This document shows positions 35,940-47,834 of a DNA stretch of 64,000 nucleotides, in pieces. The stretch covers positions 186,001 through 250,000 of the forward strand of contig JAQGEQ010000314.1 in the NCBI GenBank assembly GCA_034620365.1, in the 5' to 3' direction. The notes under the pieces are model-generated. The model had not been told where the DNA came from, made no database searches, and was given only the letters and a program-made list of their open reading frames with translations. Source of the stretch: Pegea sp. RAD2-039. Its lineage: Eukaryota; Chordata; Thaliacea; Salpida; Salpidae. The position numbers and the translations under genes were made by a program. Numbering within the stretch: the stretch's first letter is position 1; every line of letters begins with the position of its first letter.

Positions 35940-38900
35940 TTAAAGTTGTTTGTTGAATACTTGTTCTGGTGTCGGTGTGGCGATTATCTGCTTCTCTTCA
36001 TCTGTATAATTTTCATCAACTAAAGTATTCATTTCTTGAAAAGTTTTCTGAATTTTTGCCTAAATATTTGAATATTTAATTTTTATTATTAAGAATAATT
36101 AGTGACTAACTTTAATCGGTTTAAACAAAATATGTTCAGTTTCTTTATTAGCTAAATACAAAGATAAACTTCTTAAGGTTTGTTTCAAATTAATCTTAAG
36201 GTTTCTGTAACTTTCTGTAATCAATTCATGAAGTAATTCTGTTGAAAAATAAACAAATAAATGTGAAATAGAAAATGTTTTCTTTGAAAATACCAGCTTT
36301 TGCGAAAGTTTGTTCGTTCAGATCACTTTTAAGGCAAGAGCCAACTTCACCATCTGCTTTCAAGTCTATATATTTGTTCGCCTAAAAAGAAATCAGTTGA
36401 AACACAACCATGAGGAGATTAAGGACATGTTACTTGATTGATAAAAGATATCAGAGAAGATGAGAAGTAATTAGTTTGATCTTCAATAAATTCTTCACAA
36501 ATATCTTTCAAATGCCTGCAAAGAAAAAGTTGATTTTTTGATTAAAATTTTTGAGGTTTTGTGACTACACACCTATCTACGTCTTTCTTGCTATCCACAT
36601 ATAACTCTTTAACTGACGGAGCACCATTTAACATCAATTTAAGGATGGAATTATGAGAACTTGCTGAGAGTATGTTTGGGAATGAATCTCGAGGGTTAGA
36701 AACGAACTTAAAAGCTGCATCTGTAAAAAAAATTGAAAAAAAAAGTTGAAGATAAGAAGAAGATGAACCTTTTGTGGATGAGAAGTCTAACTGTGTCTCT
36801 CTGATGATAAACTCAGCTTGAAAAGGAGTAATCTGCTCTCTAAGGATCAGTAGATGCTTGATGAGGAAGAGTTGGCCATCAATAACCTATAAAGTCTTTA
36901 TAATTATCTGATTTTGATGAATGAAAAGATACTTTTGATGATTTTTTGTGTCCTTTTTCTCCATTTATGATTTGTTTTGAAGCATTTTTTAATGATTGAA
37001 TACAAGCTTGAAGAGCCTCTTGAGAAAGTCCTTGAAAAATGGTTTTCTGAAACAGATTTCAAATCAATCTGATCTTGTTGAAGATGAGGACTCACATCTA
37101 TACATCTGTATAGTTTTGAAAGACACAAAAGAACTCTTCTGACAGATGGGAACCACATTCCATGTATATCAGCAGGTGATGTATATAAGCTGCCATCAAC
37201 TTTCCCATCTTTACAAAGATGAGATGTGAATGAGAAGAAGACTTCAAATTGAAACTAACCAATCAGATTAGGTTTAGATTCATCATCTGATAATTTAACT
37301 TCCGTAAAGACTTCCTCCTCTAACATCTTTTCTTCTTCTCTTTGAACTCTTTCAGCGATTTTCTAAACAAAAATCTTTTAAAATGATCCTGATGAAGATC
37401 AAAAGATCCCACCTCCATCATCTCTAGCTTCTCTGGATAAGCAAGATCACCAGAAGATGGGAGATATCCTCGGATTTCATCCCGGATGTAGATATTTGAT
37501 CGGAACACGAGTCTTTCTTGAACATCTTGAAGCATCTGAGAGACTACTTGATGAAAAGCTTGTAATTGGTCGGCTGTGGAAGACACGATGAGATGAGGAT
37601 CAGAGGAAGATGAAGATCTAACAGTTGCTGTGGATGTGATCATCTATCATCTCTGTTTTAAGGATCATACAGAGCTCAGCAAGAGTTTCAAGATGATAGA
37701 TGTGGATTATAAGAGGACGGAGGATATCGTAGAGATTGACACATAAATTCACCAACATCTGACTGATGAAGAAGATCAAGATGATGAAGATTAGGAGGGA
37801 CTTACTGAAGTTGAGGAGATAAAAGTGTGAAGAAATGTAAGAAGAGTTGATGTTCATCTTCACAAACATGGAGCATGAAAGAACAACTGCTCCGAACTAA
37901 TGCACAATGATCCTAAGAAGACTAGATTGTAGAAAAAAGATAAAGATTTCTACTCTTTACTTTCTGATGTGTCTTTAGAAGATCTTCCATTGTGGATTTT
38001 ACTGAAGGAGCAAGGAGTATCTGACGTTGATTGAAATAAGATGTGTGGATCTCAGAAAGGTGTTTTTGGTAACTGAATTAGAAGATTTATTTGATCTGTA
38101 AATAGAAGATGATAGAAGACATACTAAGGATTTTTTGATGTTCGTTTTTCAAGCTCTTCCATCAGACATCTGATCTTTGGAGCATTTGATCGGAATTTCC
38201 CGTAATATAGTGTAAAGGCATCTTCATCAACTGATGTTGCTTCATTCTTAAAAATAAAACTTGTTCTAACTTCTACATCAGCTTTTGAAATTCAGATTTA
38301 AGTATTCCATGAGAGTTTGAAGCAACTAGTTTAAGTTCTCTACCAACCTTTCGACCTAAAATAGTTTTTGTTGAATTTTCTAAAGATGAAATCGTGTAAT
38401 TTTTTATCATCCCCAAAGCTTGTATCAAGCAGTTCTGATACTTTTCCAAATAAGCTTTACTTTCCTTATAATGAGTCTGTAAGTAAATAATTTGATAAAA
38501 TATTGATGTTTCAGGCAAGATACTTACGTGTTCAAGCATAAAATCCATACACGAATCAATTTTTTGCAAATTTAAAAGAAAATTGTTTCCAGTTACTATC
38601 AAGTTTGTGGATGACAAATACTACAATCAAAATCAAGATAAAAGACGTAAAAATTGGGTCTTGAAGGAAATAAAAGAAAAGTATTATAACTGTTGGTATA
38701 TAAACCTTGTTAATTGATTCATATTCAAGAAAATATTCCAGATTATCTTCTAAATTTTCAACTAATGTTACTAGATCTTTTTGATCTGATAGTAACTGCT
38801 CACAAGCATCATGTAAGGCATTTGTTCTATTGGTAACTGATACACACTATATTAAAAAATAAAATGAATCATTTCTCTATATTTTAAACTTTAAAACATT

Positions 38901-40331
38901 CAGAAAAATTTATAAATTCTTTAAAAATTAAAATAATTACCTCTGATTCTAATTTGTTTAGTGAATTTAAAGAATTTTTCAAATCTTTATTAATAGTTGA
39001 GCAGAATTGTTGATAACTTTTTAATACTTCTAGTTGTTGAGTATATCTTTCACCATCAAGTTTTTCCATTTCTTCCTCGATTTTTGAAAACCATGAATAA
39101 AACTAAAAAGTAAAACTTTAAAAATGATAAAGTTATATTTATATTAGATACAAATTACTTTTATTATCATAAAAAAATGAATATTTAGATTTAATTTCAA
39201 TTACTTGTTGAGCTGTTTCAACTTTTTCTTCTATTAATCCTAATTTAGAAAATCCTTTTGACAAAATGTGATCTGTAGAACCAGGAGTAAGAAAAGAAGA
39301 TAGAGAAACTTTATGGGCAACATTCACTGGATCATTTAAAGGAACCTACAAAAAATAAATTACAAAATTAAAATTGTAACTTTTTAAAATAGTTAAACAT
39401 TTATAAAGTTTATAAATAAAAACATTATTTTCAAACTAGAAGAAATAAGCTCTAAACTCCTTTATTTACGAAAGAACAAATCTTTTTCAAATTTGGAAAA
39501 GTCCATGGGATTAATATTTTTATTTGTTTATTTAATGCAGATGACAAATTATAGTTTTTATGATGAACATAAAACAATATAAGCAGAGATATGATAGCAC
39601 AAATAATATAGAAAAATAGTAAAACTACAGAGGTATATATAAGTTACAAAAGTACAATCTAAGTGAAGAAACTAACAATAAAATACTTTTGTTAAGAAAA
39701 CTGTTTATATCAGAATTTCAATAAAATTTTTTATTGTTCTGGTGCATTGATGGAGTCAGAAAGAAAATTCAAAACCATGGTTACCCTATTAAAAAAGCTG
39801 TAACTACATTGGGTATTTAACTTGTTAATTTTAAATTAAAACCTCTAAGAGCTTGTGAAAGATCAAGATCTTTAAAGAAGTCAAGTGAAGATGACATCAA
39901 TAATCTTGAATCAGTACAACAATTCATAGTGATTTAATATTAAAGTTGTAGAGACAGTCTTTGTATAAATAAAAGTGTATACTACATCTAGCAAATGATT
40001 TTTGAACAAATTCAAGCTTAATAACATCTTATAGATGAGGAACACAAGCAAGAAGGTCTTAAAACCAACTAACTTTTTACAATTGCTCATAAAATAATTG
40101 AACTAAAAATTAGGGTTTCCCCCCAAAAAACAAAAAACTCTGGTCTATGTGAACAAGTTTAATTTGAAGAAATCTATTTACTTCAATTGGCATTGGTCTG
40201 TTGACAGAAATCTCTGCAAGTTCTAAGAAACTATCTTCTTGGAGTTGACTCAAAGGAGCAAGATCATGGAAGTCATTAAAGTCGAGTTTGTGAGAGTCAT
40301 TTACATTTGAAACAGGAAGATTAACTTCCAT
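35940..40331 (-). CDS. COG3: conserved oligomeric Golgi complex subunit 3
   Basis: About 15-17 exons; exon 1 is 40331-40182 and the stop is at 35940-35942. Matches to COG3 run along its length: [141 protein letters not shown] and, at the end, [10 protein letters not shown] with [12 protein letters not shown]3 is a lobe A subunit of the COG tether, which captures retrograde vesicles at the Golgi. The frame looks intact. Intron 1 is about 835 bp and carries a dispersed repeat; the others are short. Several introns and exons between 37.3 and 38.0 kb are rich in GATGAAGATC-like sequence. Confidence 0.94.
39745..39830 (+). repeat. dispersed repeat inside COG3 intron 1
   Basis: The stretch TTGATGGAGTCAGAAAGAAA to CCATGGTTACCCTATTAAA resembles 62703-62770 (TGATGGAATCAGAAAAAGAA to TTGGTGACCCTATTAAA). 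Both stretches are richer in GC than their surroundings, in the same orientation. Probably decayed copies of one element; no complete ORF. Confidence 0.45.
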
Positions 40332-42654
40332 TATAAGGAGTTAACTAAGATACCTGATTATAAAGATTAAAAAATTAAAAGTCTTAAAGAAATTTATAAA
40401 ATATTTTATAAAAGTAAAAAGAAAACTAAATAACTTTATATTTATAATAGTTATACAAATTTAAAAACAAAATTAATAATACACTTATAAGCAAATAAAG
40501 AAAATATTTTAAAATTTCAAAGATTTTTTCAAAAAGATAAAAAAACTATCTAAGTTATTTTATGGCAAAAAGAATTATTATCAAAAATAGAAAACATTAA
40601 ATAAATGAAACATTTATATTTAAAAGTATTATAGAATACTCTATTATTTTTTATTAAATTTGTAAATATAGAAAAATCTTAAATTAATTTTTATTAACAA
40701 ACATTCCGTCATAAAAACAAGAAAAATATATATTTTGTGTTAATGTATAGTGTTTTTGTATTCGTTGCTTATTTATGGGATAGTTGTACTATTATGGTCG
40801 ATTTTTATTTCGTATTTAATATATTCATAAAAAATTTAAACATCACAAAAGCTTACATTAACTATTAGAGTTTAAATTAACCTGAGTAATAATTGAAGTC
40901 AATTGCCGAAAATTAAAGATTTAAACTTTTCGAAAACTTATTTTAATGTATATTGACCTCGTCAACAAACTGGATTATTAATTAGGTTTTCAAAACAAGT
41001 AAAAAATAGCTTTTTTTTCAATTTATCTGTAATAGTAATGTTATTTAAATTTTAGTTATTTATTTTCTCTAAACAAATCAAACCGCAAATATCATTTTAA
41101 AAGCACATAATTCTTGATCAAAAGTGGCTAATTCAAACATAGAAACAAATATTATTGGCTTTCCCGCTTTAAACAAACTCAACTTAAGAGTAAATCTAGT
41201 TTCGAAAAAGTAAAAGTATTTTTTTATTTCAAAAATAATGTAAGTAAAAAGTTTTAGTAAAATTTTTGTATACTTTTTAGTCTAGAAAAAAAGTTGTTTT
41301 AGAATGATACTAAAGGTTTTAGACCAATTAATAAATATTTCTAGTGAATATTTCTAATGATACTAGATCTTATGTTAAAGTAATTTTATCTATTTTTCCC
41401 TTAAAGTAAAATAAAATGTATTATAAAAATAAATCAATAAGAATTATGAATTAAAGTTGTATTACAATTTTGTAATTTTCTTATAAAAAAGTTACACAAG
41501 TATTATCTTTTTTAATATATGTTTAGATTTTATCAAAAATAATACAATATATATATTGATAATTTTGTAATTATAATCCTATAATGTATCAAAATCAACA
41601 TTTTGAAAATTTGGACTTCTCAAATCAATTTAAAGGGCAGAGATAACCTTTGTTGAGGTGTAACCTTAACAACCGTGATCTTAATCTTCTTAGACATGAT
41701 CTCGATGTAATGACGAAATATTTAACAGTCTTGTAAAGTTACAGGGTTTACAGAAACGCTCTACAATACTAGGACAATTTCTACCTTTTATCCTTTCTGT
41801 ACGTCCAGTTTTGAGGCTTATATAAGCTTATATAAACTCACCAAACGAAACAGACGAAGAAAACGAAGATTACTGACCTATCTACTTTTAATATGGAATT
41901 TGTTTCCAGTACCATGGCTTGCAGAGCGAGGTTTTGTCAGAACCTGGAACTTCCTGTAAAATTTATTGTAGTGAATAAGGTTTTCTGAAACACTCGCTCT
42001 TTAATATACAGATCTGTGGTCTTTATGATCTTTAATAATGTAGCCATCTTTATAATTCAAGAAGTTTAATGATTAGGTCTTCCGCTAAAGCTATCAGTTC
42101 TAAATTTCGGTCCTAGAGAAGATCAGACTTTAAAATTTCTTTGCTGAAGTCTTAGAGTCCTGATAATCAGACTTTCTTTTGATCTTCATTTATCTCAACA
42201 AATAGAAAATGTCTCTCAAAAAAATACATCTGCTGATAATTAGAGACATCAAAGTATTTTGATTATTTTATGTAAACGAAAAGAATTTGTTAATGATAAA
42301 CGTGACGGTTTTGAAAATGTTTTGTAAACTGTTCTGCTGCAGTAATTGACTTTCACAACAATGTAATCGGACGAATGAAAGCTTCTAATTGCAGATATTT
42401 TCCAGGAATGTTTTGTTTGAAGTGATATTGTTGTAAAACGTGAGCTAACTTTGTGATTAATAGCAGATTATAAGAATTTTTTAAATTTAAAAAAAATTTG
42501 TTTACAATAAATTGGAATTCTCTCATGTGAATTGAAATTGATTTCTTTGTTTGACTTTTTCAAACAAACTTACAGAGATTTAATTTCAAGTGTTACCTGA
42601 TCTCTTTTTTTATTGATGATTATTCTATAACTTTCGATGTTATCAAAATTATTT
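40332..42654. other. intergenic region
   Basis: Upstream of COG3. From 41620 to 42200 the sequence is less AT-rich (for example GTGATCTTAATCTTCTTAGAC) and may be relics of mobile DNA, but I cannot assign it. Otherwise nothing seen. Confidence 0.4.
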
Positions 42655-42745
42655 ACATATATTTATTTATTTATTTATTACAATAAATGCAAAGGAGGGT
42701 GCCTGAAGAGAGGACCCTTCGCTAACACACATTCTCACAAATAAC
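42655..42745 (-). mobile_element. 3' end of a non-LTR retrotransposon or SINE
   Basis: On the minus strand a GC-richer block (GCGAAGGGTCCTCTCTTCAG, then GCACCCTCCTTTGCATTTA) runs into TTGTAATAAATAAATAAATA. A unique tail followed by a short (TAAA)n tract is the usual 3' end of many LINEs and SINEs. The rest is absent, so this is a short 5'-truncated insertion. Confidence 0.5.
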
Positions 42746-44748
42746 ATCTATTTAGTCAAAAATATAGAAAGTAAAAGATGTAACAAATGGCAATTATCAT
42801 TGTAAAAATTTACAGAAATTGTTATTTCAAAATTTAAAGGCTAAATTAAAAATTTTTTTTTAACTTTTATCTAATTAATAACTGTGTGATAAGTTTTAAT
42901 TTTTTTATTTTAAATTTATCTAAAGAAATATTAATAGAAAATCAAAGTATAAAAAATTGTACAAAAGTCTGTTTTGAAAATCTTTGAAAATGTTTGTAAT
43001 CAGTTAGTTATTTTTTAAGATAAAAAACTTTTTTGAACTAATACTAAAAGTTGATTTAAGCTTTACGTGTTAGTTCTGAAGTTATAATAACAAATAGAGA
43101 ATTAAGATGAATAAAGAAAATTAAATAATCCGTTTATTATCTAAAGTTTTTCGTTGATTATTTAACATAATTATTATTTGATTATCTGAAATTTTTTTAT
43201 TAGTGATTAATGCATTTGTTTTTAACTCTGTTTTATTTCCTTTTTGGTAATTAACTTTGAACAAATTACTTTAATTTTGAGTCAATTTTACTTGAAATGA
43301 AGAAATACATATTTTTAAAGATATTTTTAATGAATATTTGGTGAAATGGCTTTTATTGAAAAGTTAATAAAATATAAATTATTCGTAATTATTCAAAAGT
43401 AATTTAAATCATTTAAACGATTTTTATAAAACTAGCTTTTAAATAATTATAAAATGTTGTTTTGTAGGTTATGGTTTTTTATAAAATAAATAAATTTATT
43501 ATATAAGTTAAGTTTGATTAATATTGCTAATAAGTATACATTTGAATTATTAATTAATTAAATTGATTTTAAACTAAGTGACTTGTCATAAAATTTAAAC
43601 AAAAAGACATTATTTTGTAATTAGTTTTGCTTGTATATCATTTTCTAAAACTTTGTAGACATGATCAAAGACAGTAGTTTCAAGTCTCGTCGAATTAAAG
43701 TGATTTTCTCAACATATTCTTCGGTAGTTTACATTATTGTAATCTATTAGCTGAGTTCGTAATTAATTACAGGCTGAGGTTTTTCTACAAGTAAAATGCC
43801 TAGAATAATTTAATATAATTGTCCTCAGCTAACTTACAAAAGGTACTTTCTTAATTCTTTTCAAAAAATATCAATTGAAGTTTTAATTTCAATATTGAAA
43901 GTTTGTTTAAGGTGTTTATAAAAGTTGTTAAATTAACAAATTCATTAAAGAATTATTTTGTTAAAACACAATAATGTAATTTTCTAATTTATAACTTTTG
44001 GAATTTTTTCAAGTTTTTGAGCTACAATTGTAAGATTTTAAACAATTTTTCTTATAATTTTATAAAATTTAAAATATTAATATAACATTTAGTTCAAAAT
44101 GTTAACCTAAAAAATAATAAAATGTTTTTAAATCTTATACAATCTCAAATTAAACTATTTATGATAAGTCCTATTTATATTATTATCATTATATATTTAT
44201 AGTTTCTTAATCTTTAACTATTAGACGGAATAACAACAGAATACTTTAAAAAATTATTATTGTAAAATTTCAAATGACAAAGTTGTTCTTAAACCCAAAT
44301 GTTAAACCAAATAATCTATCATTTAAGTAAATAAACCAGATAATCCATTCTTATTCATTATTTATTATGTGCTAATTTGGTTAATATATTAACCAATATT
44401 TGATAGTTAAAAACCAGTTTAAAACGAAGTAAGGTCAATGATTTAAAGCCATCATAGCTATTTAAAACTAAATTACTGTTTTTTTAATACTGCATCTTTT
44501 AAATAAACTCAGTTTAGATAAATCGTTAAAGTTAAATTCAAATTAAAGAATTTGTTAGTTTGAAATTTTTCCCGGCTTTTTTTTGAGGTAAAAAACTACT
44601 GAAGCAAAACTAATTACGAGAAAGTCGTATACACAATAAATAATTAGCCATTCATGTTGAGTATTGTCATTTCTCTTAAGAAGTATATAAAAGACTGATT
44701 AAACCATATCTTTACACTTACAAAAAAGGTATTTAGTAAAGAAGTACT
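42746..44748. other. AT-rich upstream region
   Basis: Two kilobases upstream of the TGF-beta gene. No gene seen. GTATATAAAAGACTG at 44683-44697 is a good TATA-box candidate, about 52-66 bp before the ATG. Confidence 0.5.
44683..44697 (+). promoter_or_regulatory. TATA-box candidate of the GDF8/11-like gene
   Basis: GTATATAAAAG stands in moderately mixed sequence about 55 bp upstream of the start codon at 44749. That would place transcription start roughly 25-30 bp before the ATG, with a short leader. Confidence 0.45.
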
Positions 44749-46267
44749 ATGCATCTTACAAAAGTTTTATTTTGTCTTTTAATTTGGGATTTTAATGTTC
44801 AATCTGCTTTTACTAATGATCCAAACGGACTTGGTTTGAGAAGAGTTACAAATAAAAATACTGAATTTGTCGATTGTGAAAATAATGATAAAGTTTGCCG
44901 TGAGCATAAGATCATTAAGAAGCTTAAAGAAAAAAGAATTAAAGAAATTAAAGCTGAGATCTTAAGGCAGTTGGGGCTTTCAGCTCCGATCAACATAAGT
45001 AATGATGAACTGCCAAGTGAATTGACGATTAATATGTTGAAAAAACATTATGGAATTCAAAAGCTTGAAAGAAAGATTGATATGGAATCAAGTGTCGATA
45101 AAGAAAAAGTCACACAAACAATCAAATTCTCAAAATTAAGTTCGTGTGATTTTATATCTTCTATTTATTGATTTTAAAGATAAATAATATTAATAATGTA
45201 ATAAAATTGAGTATAATATTTCATCTAAACAGTCAACTTTTATAAAGATTTAGTTTTATTAAAAAGATATTAATACTAAGAATAATTTCTTTAAATTTTT
45301 GTGTTAGAGATCTTTTATATTTTATTCCAGGTCAAGATGGAGGTAATGAATGCTTCTTCGAGTTTAAAAATCTTGGAGAAACTACCAAAAGGGCCTTACT
45401 TTGGGTTTACGTTAAGCCAAACCCTTACCGATTTAAATCAAGGATTGTTCAACTTATATTAACAAAAAAACATTTTGAAAATAATCAAAAAGCACAAAAT
45501 ACAAGCAATATTTATACTTTAAAAGTTTCTTCGCGTCGAGGCCACTGGAAAAATATTGATATTACAACTTTTCTAAATAAGATACTCTCGACTTTTCATC
45601 CAAATCAGAAATTATTTGTCACAGCAACTCATAGAGATGTCATCGTAAAAGATGATGTAGTTTTTGTACGTAGTAATTGATCTGTTGTTTTAGGATGTTT
45701 TAATAATCGAAATAAAATAAATCAATTTTATTAAATTATAACAGCTAGATTTAAAATAAGTATTTTTATATAAATAGAAATCTGATTCTTTAATAAACAC
45801 TTATATTAAATCTAGCTGTTAGAAAGTAAAGTATTAGATTAAGTTGTTAAAAATTGTTTTAATTTCAGAATCCATACATCGACATGACATCCAAAGGAGC
45901 TAAAAGACGTTATAAAAGATCTTTTCAAAATCTTACTGATCCTGAATGTATAGGAAAAGATGCATACAAATTTTGCTGTAATCTTCCGAACAAAATTAAG
46001 TTTGCAGATGTGGGGTGGGGCTTTGTAATTCATCCGACCGAGTTCGATGCTCGTTATTGCAAAGGAGATTGTGCTTTTGAACATGTAAGAGAAGCAGGAA
46101 GAGCTAAATTTATTTTACATGCTCCAGGCTTGAGTGATGATCAACGTAAAAGTTGTTGTGCCCCTAAGGATATGAGAGGATTTACTATTTTACATTACAA
46201 TAAACATCATGATATAACTACTAGTGATATGGAAAATATGACTATTGAAACTTGTGAATGTTTGTAA
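44749..46267 (+). CDS. myostatin/GDF11-like TGF-beta ligand
   Basis: Three exons (44749-45139, 45331-45665, 45869-46267) give 374 aa, almost the length of human myostatin (375) and with the same three-exon plan. A signal peptide (MHLTKVLFCLLIWDFNVQSA) leads a propeptide with ELTINMLKKHYGI and RALLWVYVKP, the latter much like the myostatin propeptide (LWIYLRP). NPYIDMTSKGAKRRYKRS gives the maturation site (RYKRS; furin-type). The mature part has nine cysteines in the order ECIG, FCC, YCKGDC, SCC, CEC, as in the activin/myostatin group, and GWGFVIHPTEFDARYCKGDC corresponds to the [20 protein letters not shown] region. It acts as a secreted dimer on activin-type receptors. Poly(A) signals AATAAA follow at 46281 and about 46291. 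Confidence 0.9.
45739..45822. mobile_element. 84-bp MITE-like inverted repeat in intron 2
   Basis: TAACAGCTAGATTTAA at 45739-45754 is the inverse of TTAAATCTAGCTGTTA at 45806-45821, enclosing about 50 AT-rich bases. The outer bases allow a TA target duplication. A solo match, ACAGCTAGATTTAA, lies at 52185-52198. The size and structure suit a miniature inverted-repeat element. Confidence 0.6.
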
Positions 46268-47834
46268 TTTTCATCTATTTAATAAATCGAAATAAAAGAC
46301 TTGTTTAAAAAATATATCAACTGCTTTTTTTTGTAATAAGTTTACTTAATCTGGGTATTTTTTAATTACTCAAATTAAGCTTGTTAAAAATTAAAAAAAT
46401 GTATAGGTAATCAAAAACTAAATCTAGGTTATTAGAAACAGATTTAATCTATAAGTATTTATAAATATTAGTTTAGATTTCAGTATCTAACTGAAGATCT
46501 TTTTTAACTTAACAAACTATTGTAGTTTTATAAAAAAAAACTTTTATCAAAATGTTTATATTTCTGGAACTTTAATTTTTTAAGTCTTAAAAAAACATTT
46601 CATTAAAAAAGGTTTTCTTTTTTCTTCTGCATTTATTATACTTTTAAATAACACCTATCATGATTTAGTAATTTTGTTATTAAGCATAAACTATTTAATA
46701 ATAATTTATTCAATTCTCTTTTTGCTAAAACATTTTTTCAGTAAAAAAATTTTCTTAATTCGTTTTTTTTTCGGAAAATTATAATTCTCTACAAAATAAT
46801 TTAAACATCAATTTCATCAATCTTTTTGAAATCTACTAACATATGACTTTTATAAAACCAACTCAAACTTGCTACCGACAAATGTACATTAAAAGTATCT
46901 GGTTAGTGAAACGTTAAACTCTATTTAGATAATGAACCTATGTGTGCATTAGATTACCTTCTAGCAGTACAACTCTCTTTACGCTGTTATCTAAGCTTCT
47001 TTGTACAAAGCTTCTAACACGCACTCTGTAATCATTCTAATATATTCTGATATAAAATGCAAACAACAATAATAAGTAATAATAAATAAACTAATTGTAG
47101 ACACACAGAACATTTTATAAGTACGTATATGCTTGTATTGGAATGATTTATACGTATGCAGTAGAATAATCTTCTATTATAGAGTTCAAATCTACCACAC
47201 ACTAGACTTGACTTGTAAAACCAGTATAACTGAAATGCAAAGTTAAGGTAGTTTACGTCTTTACACTGAAGGTAATTAGTTTCAAGTTTCGTTTTTATTT
47301 AAGAAAATTAAAATCTGGTAAAATTATTATCAAAATTAAGCTTGTCACAAAAATTTACTTGATGGTTAGTTTATAACTTATTGTAATTCAAACTTGAAAT
47401 TAGTTAAGAAATTAGTTTATGGAAATATTTAATAAAACATTTTTGATTTAATTGAAATTTTTACTAAATTTTTCTATGACTAAAAACTCAATTATAAAAA
47501 AATGTTTTTCGTTGAAGACATAGAATTGAATTTATTCTATAATGCCACTTATTCAACAACAAAATTATCTTTCTCGAATATGACTTTTGGTTGCTTCTAG
47601 AGAATCTAATGAGAGTAAACCCAAGTATTTGCAATCCATTGACCTCAGGACCACTGCGTCTTTAATAAACTAGCCAACAATTTATTTATATTTTTCATTA
47701 AACACAATCAGTTTGTATAGAAGGTGCGGCTTTTATTTCTTTTTTAGAGTTTAATTTGACTTAAGTTAAAAAACGAATTATAAGTTTTCAGTAAAAAGTT
47801 TTAAGTTGGACAAGCTGATAAAGTTCAAACTTAT
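46268..47834. other. convergent intergenic region
   Basis: AT-rich at first; 46840-47280 and 47540-47670 are less AT-rich and may be relic repeats. A GAGTTCAAATCTACC at about 47184 resembles a tRNA B box, but no tRNA folds around it. No gene recognised. Confidence 0.45.

Noticed and set aside
45839..46084. Minus-strand 81-aa frame
   Set aside because: Antisense of the mature TGF-beta exon.
47170..47215. tRNA gene suggested by GAGTTCAAATCTACC
   Set aside because: The B box lacks a pairing T stem, and there is no A box or acceptor stem upstream.
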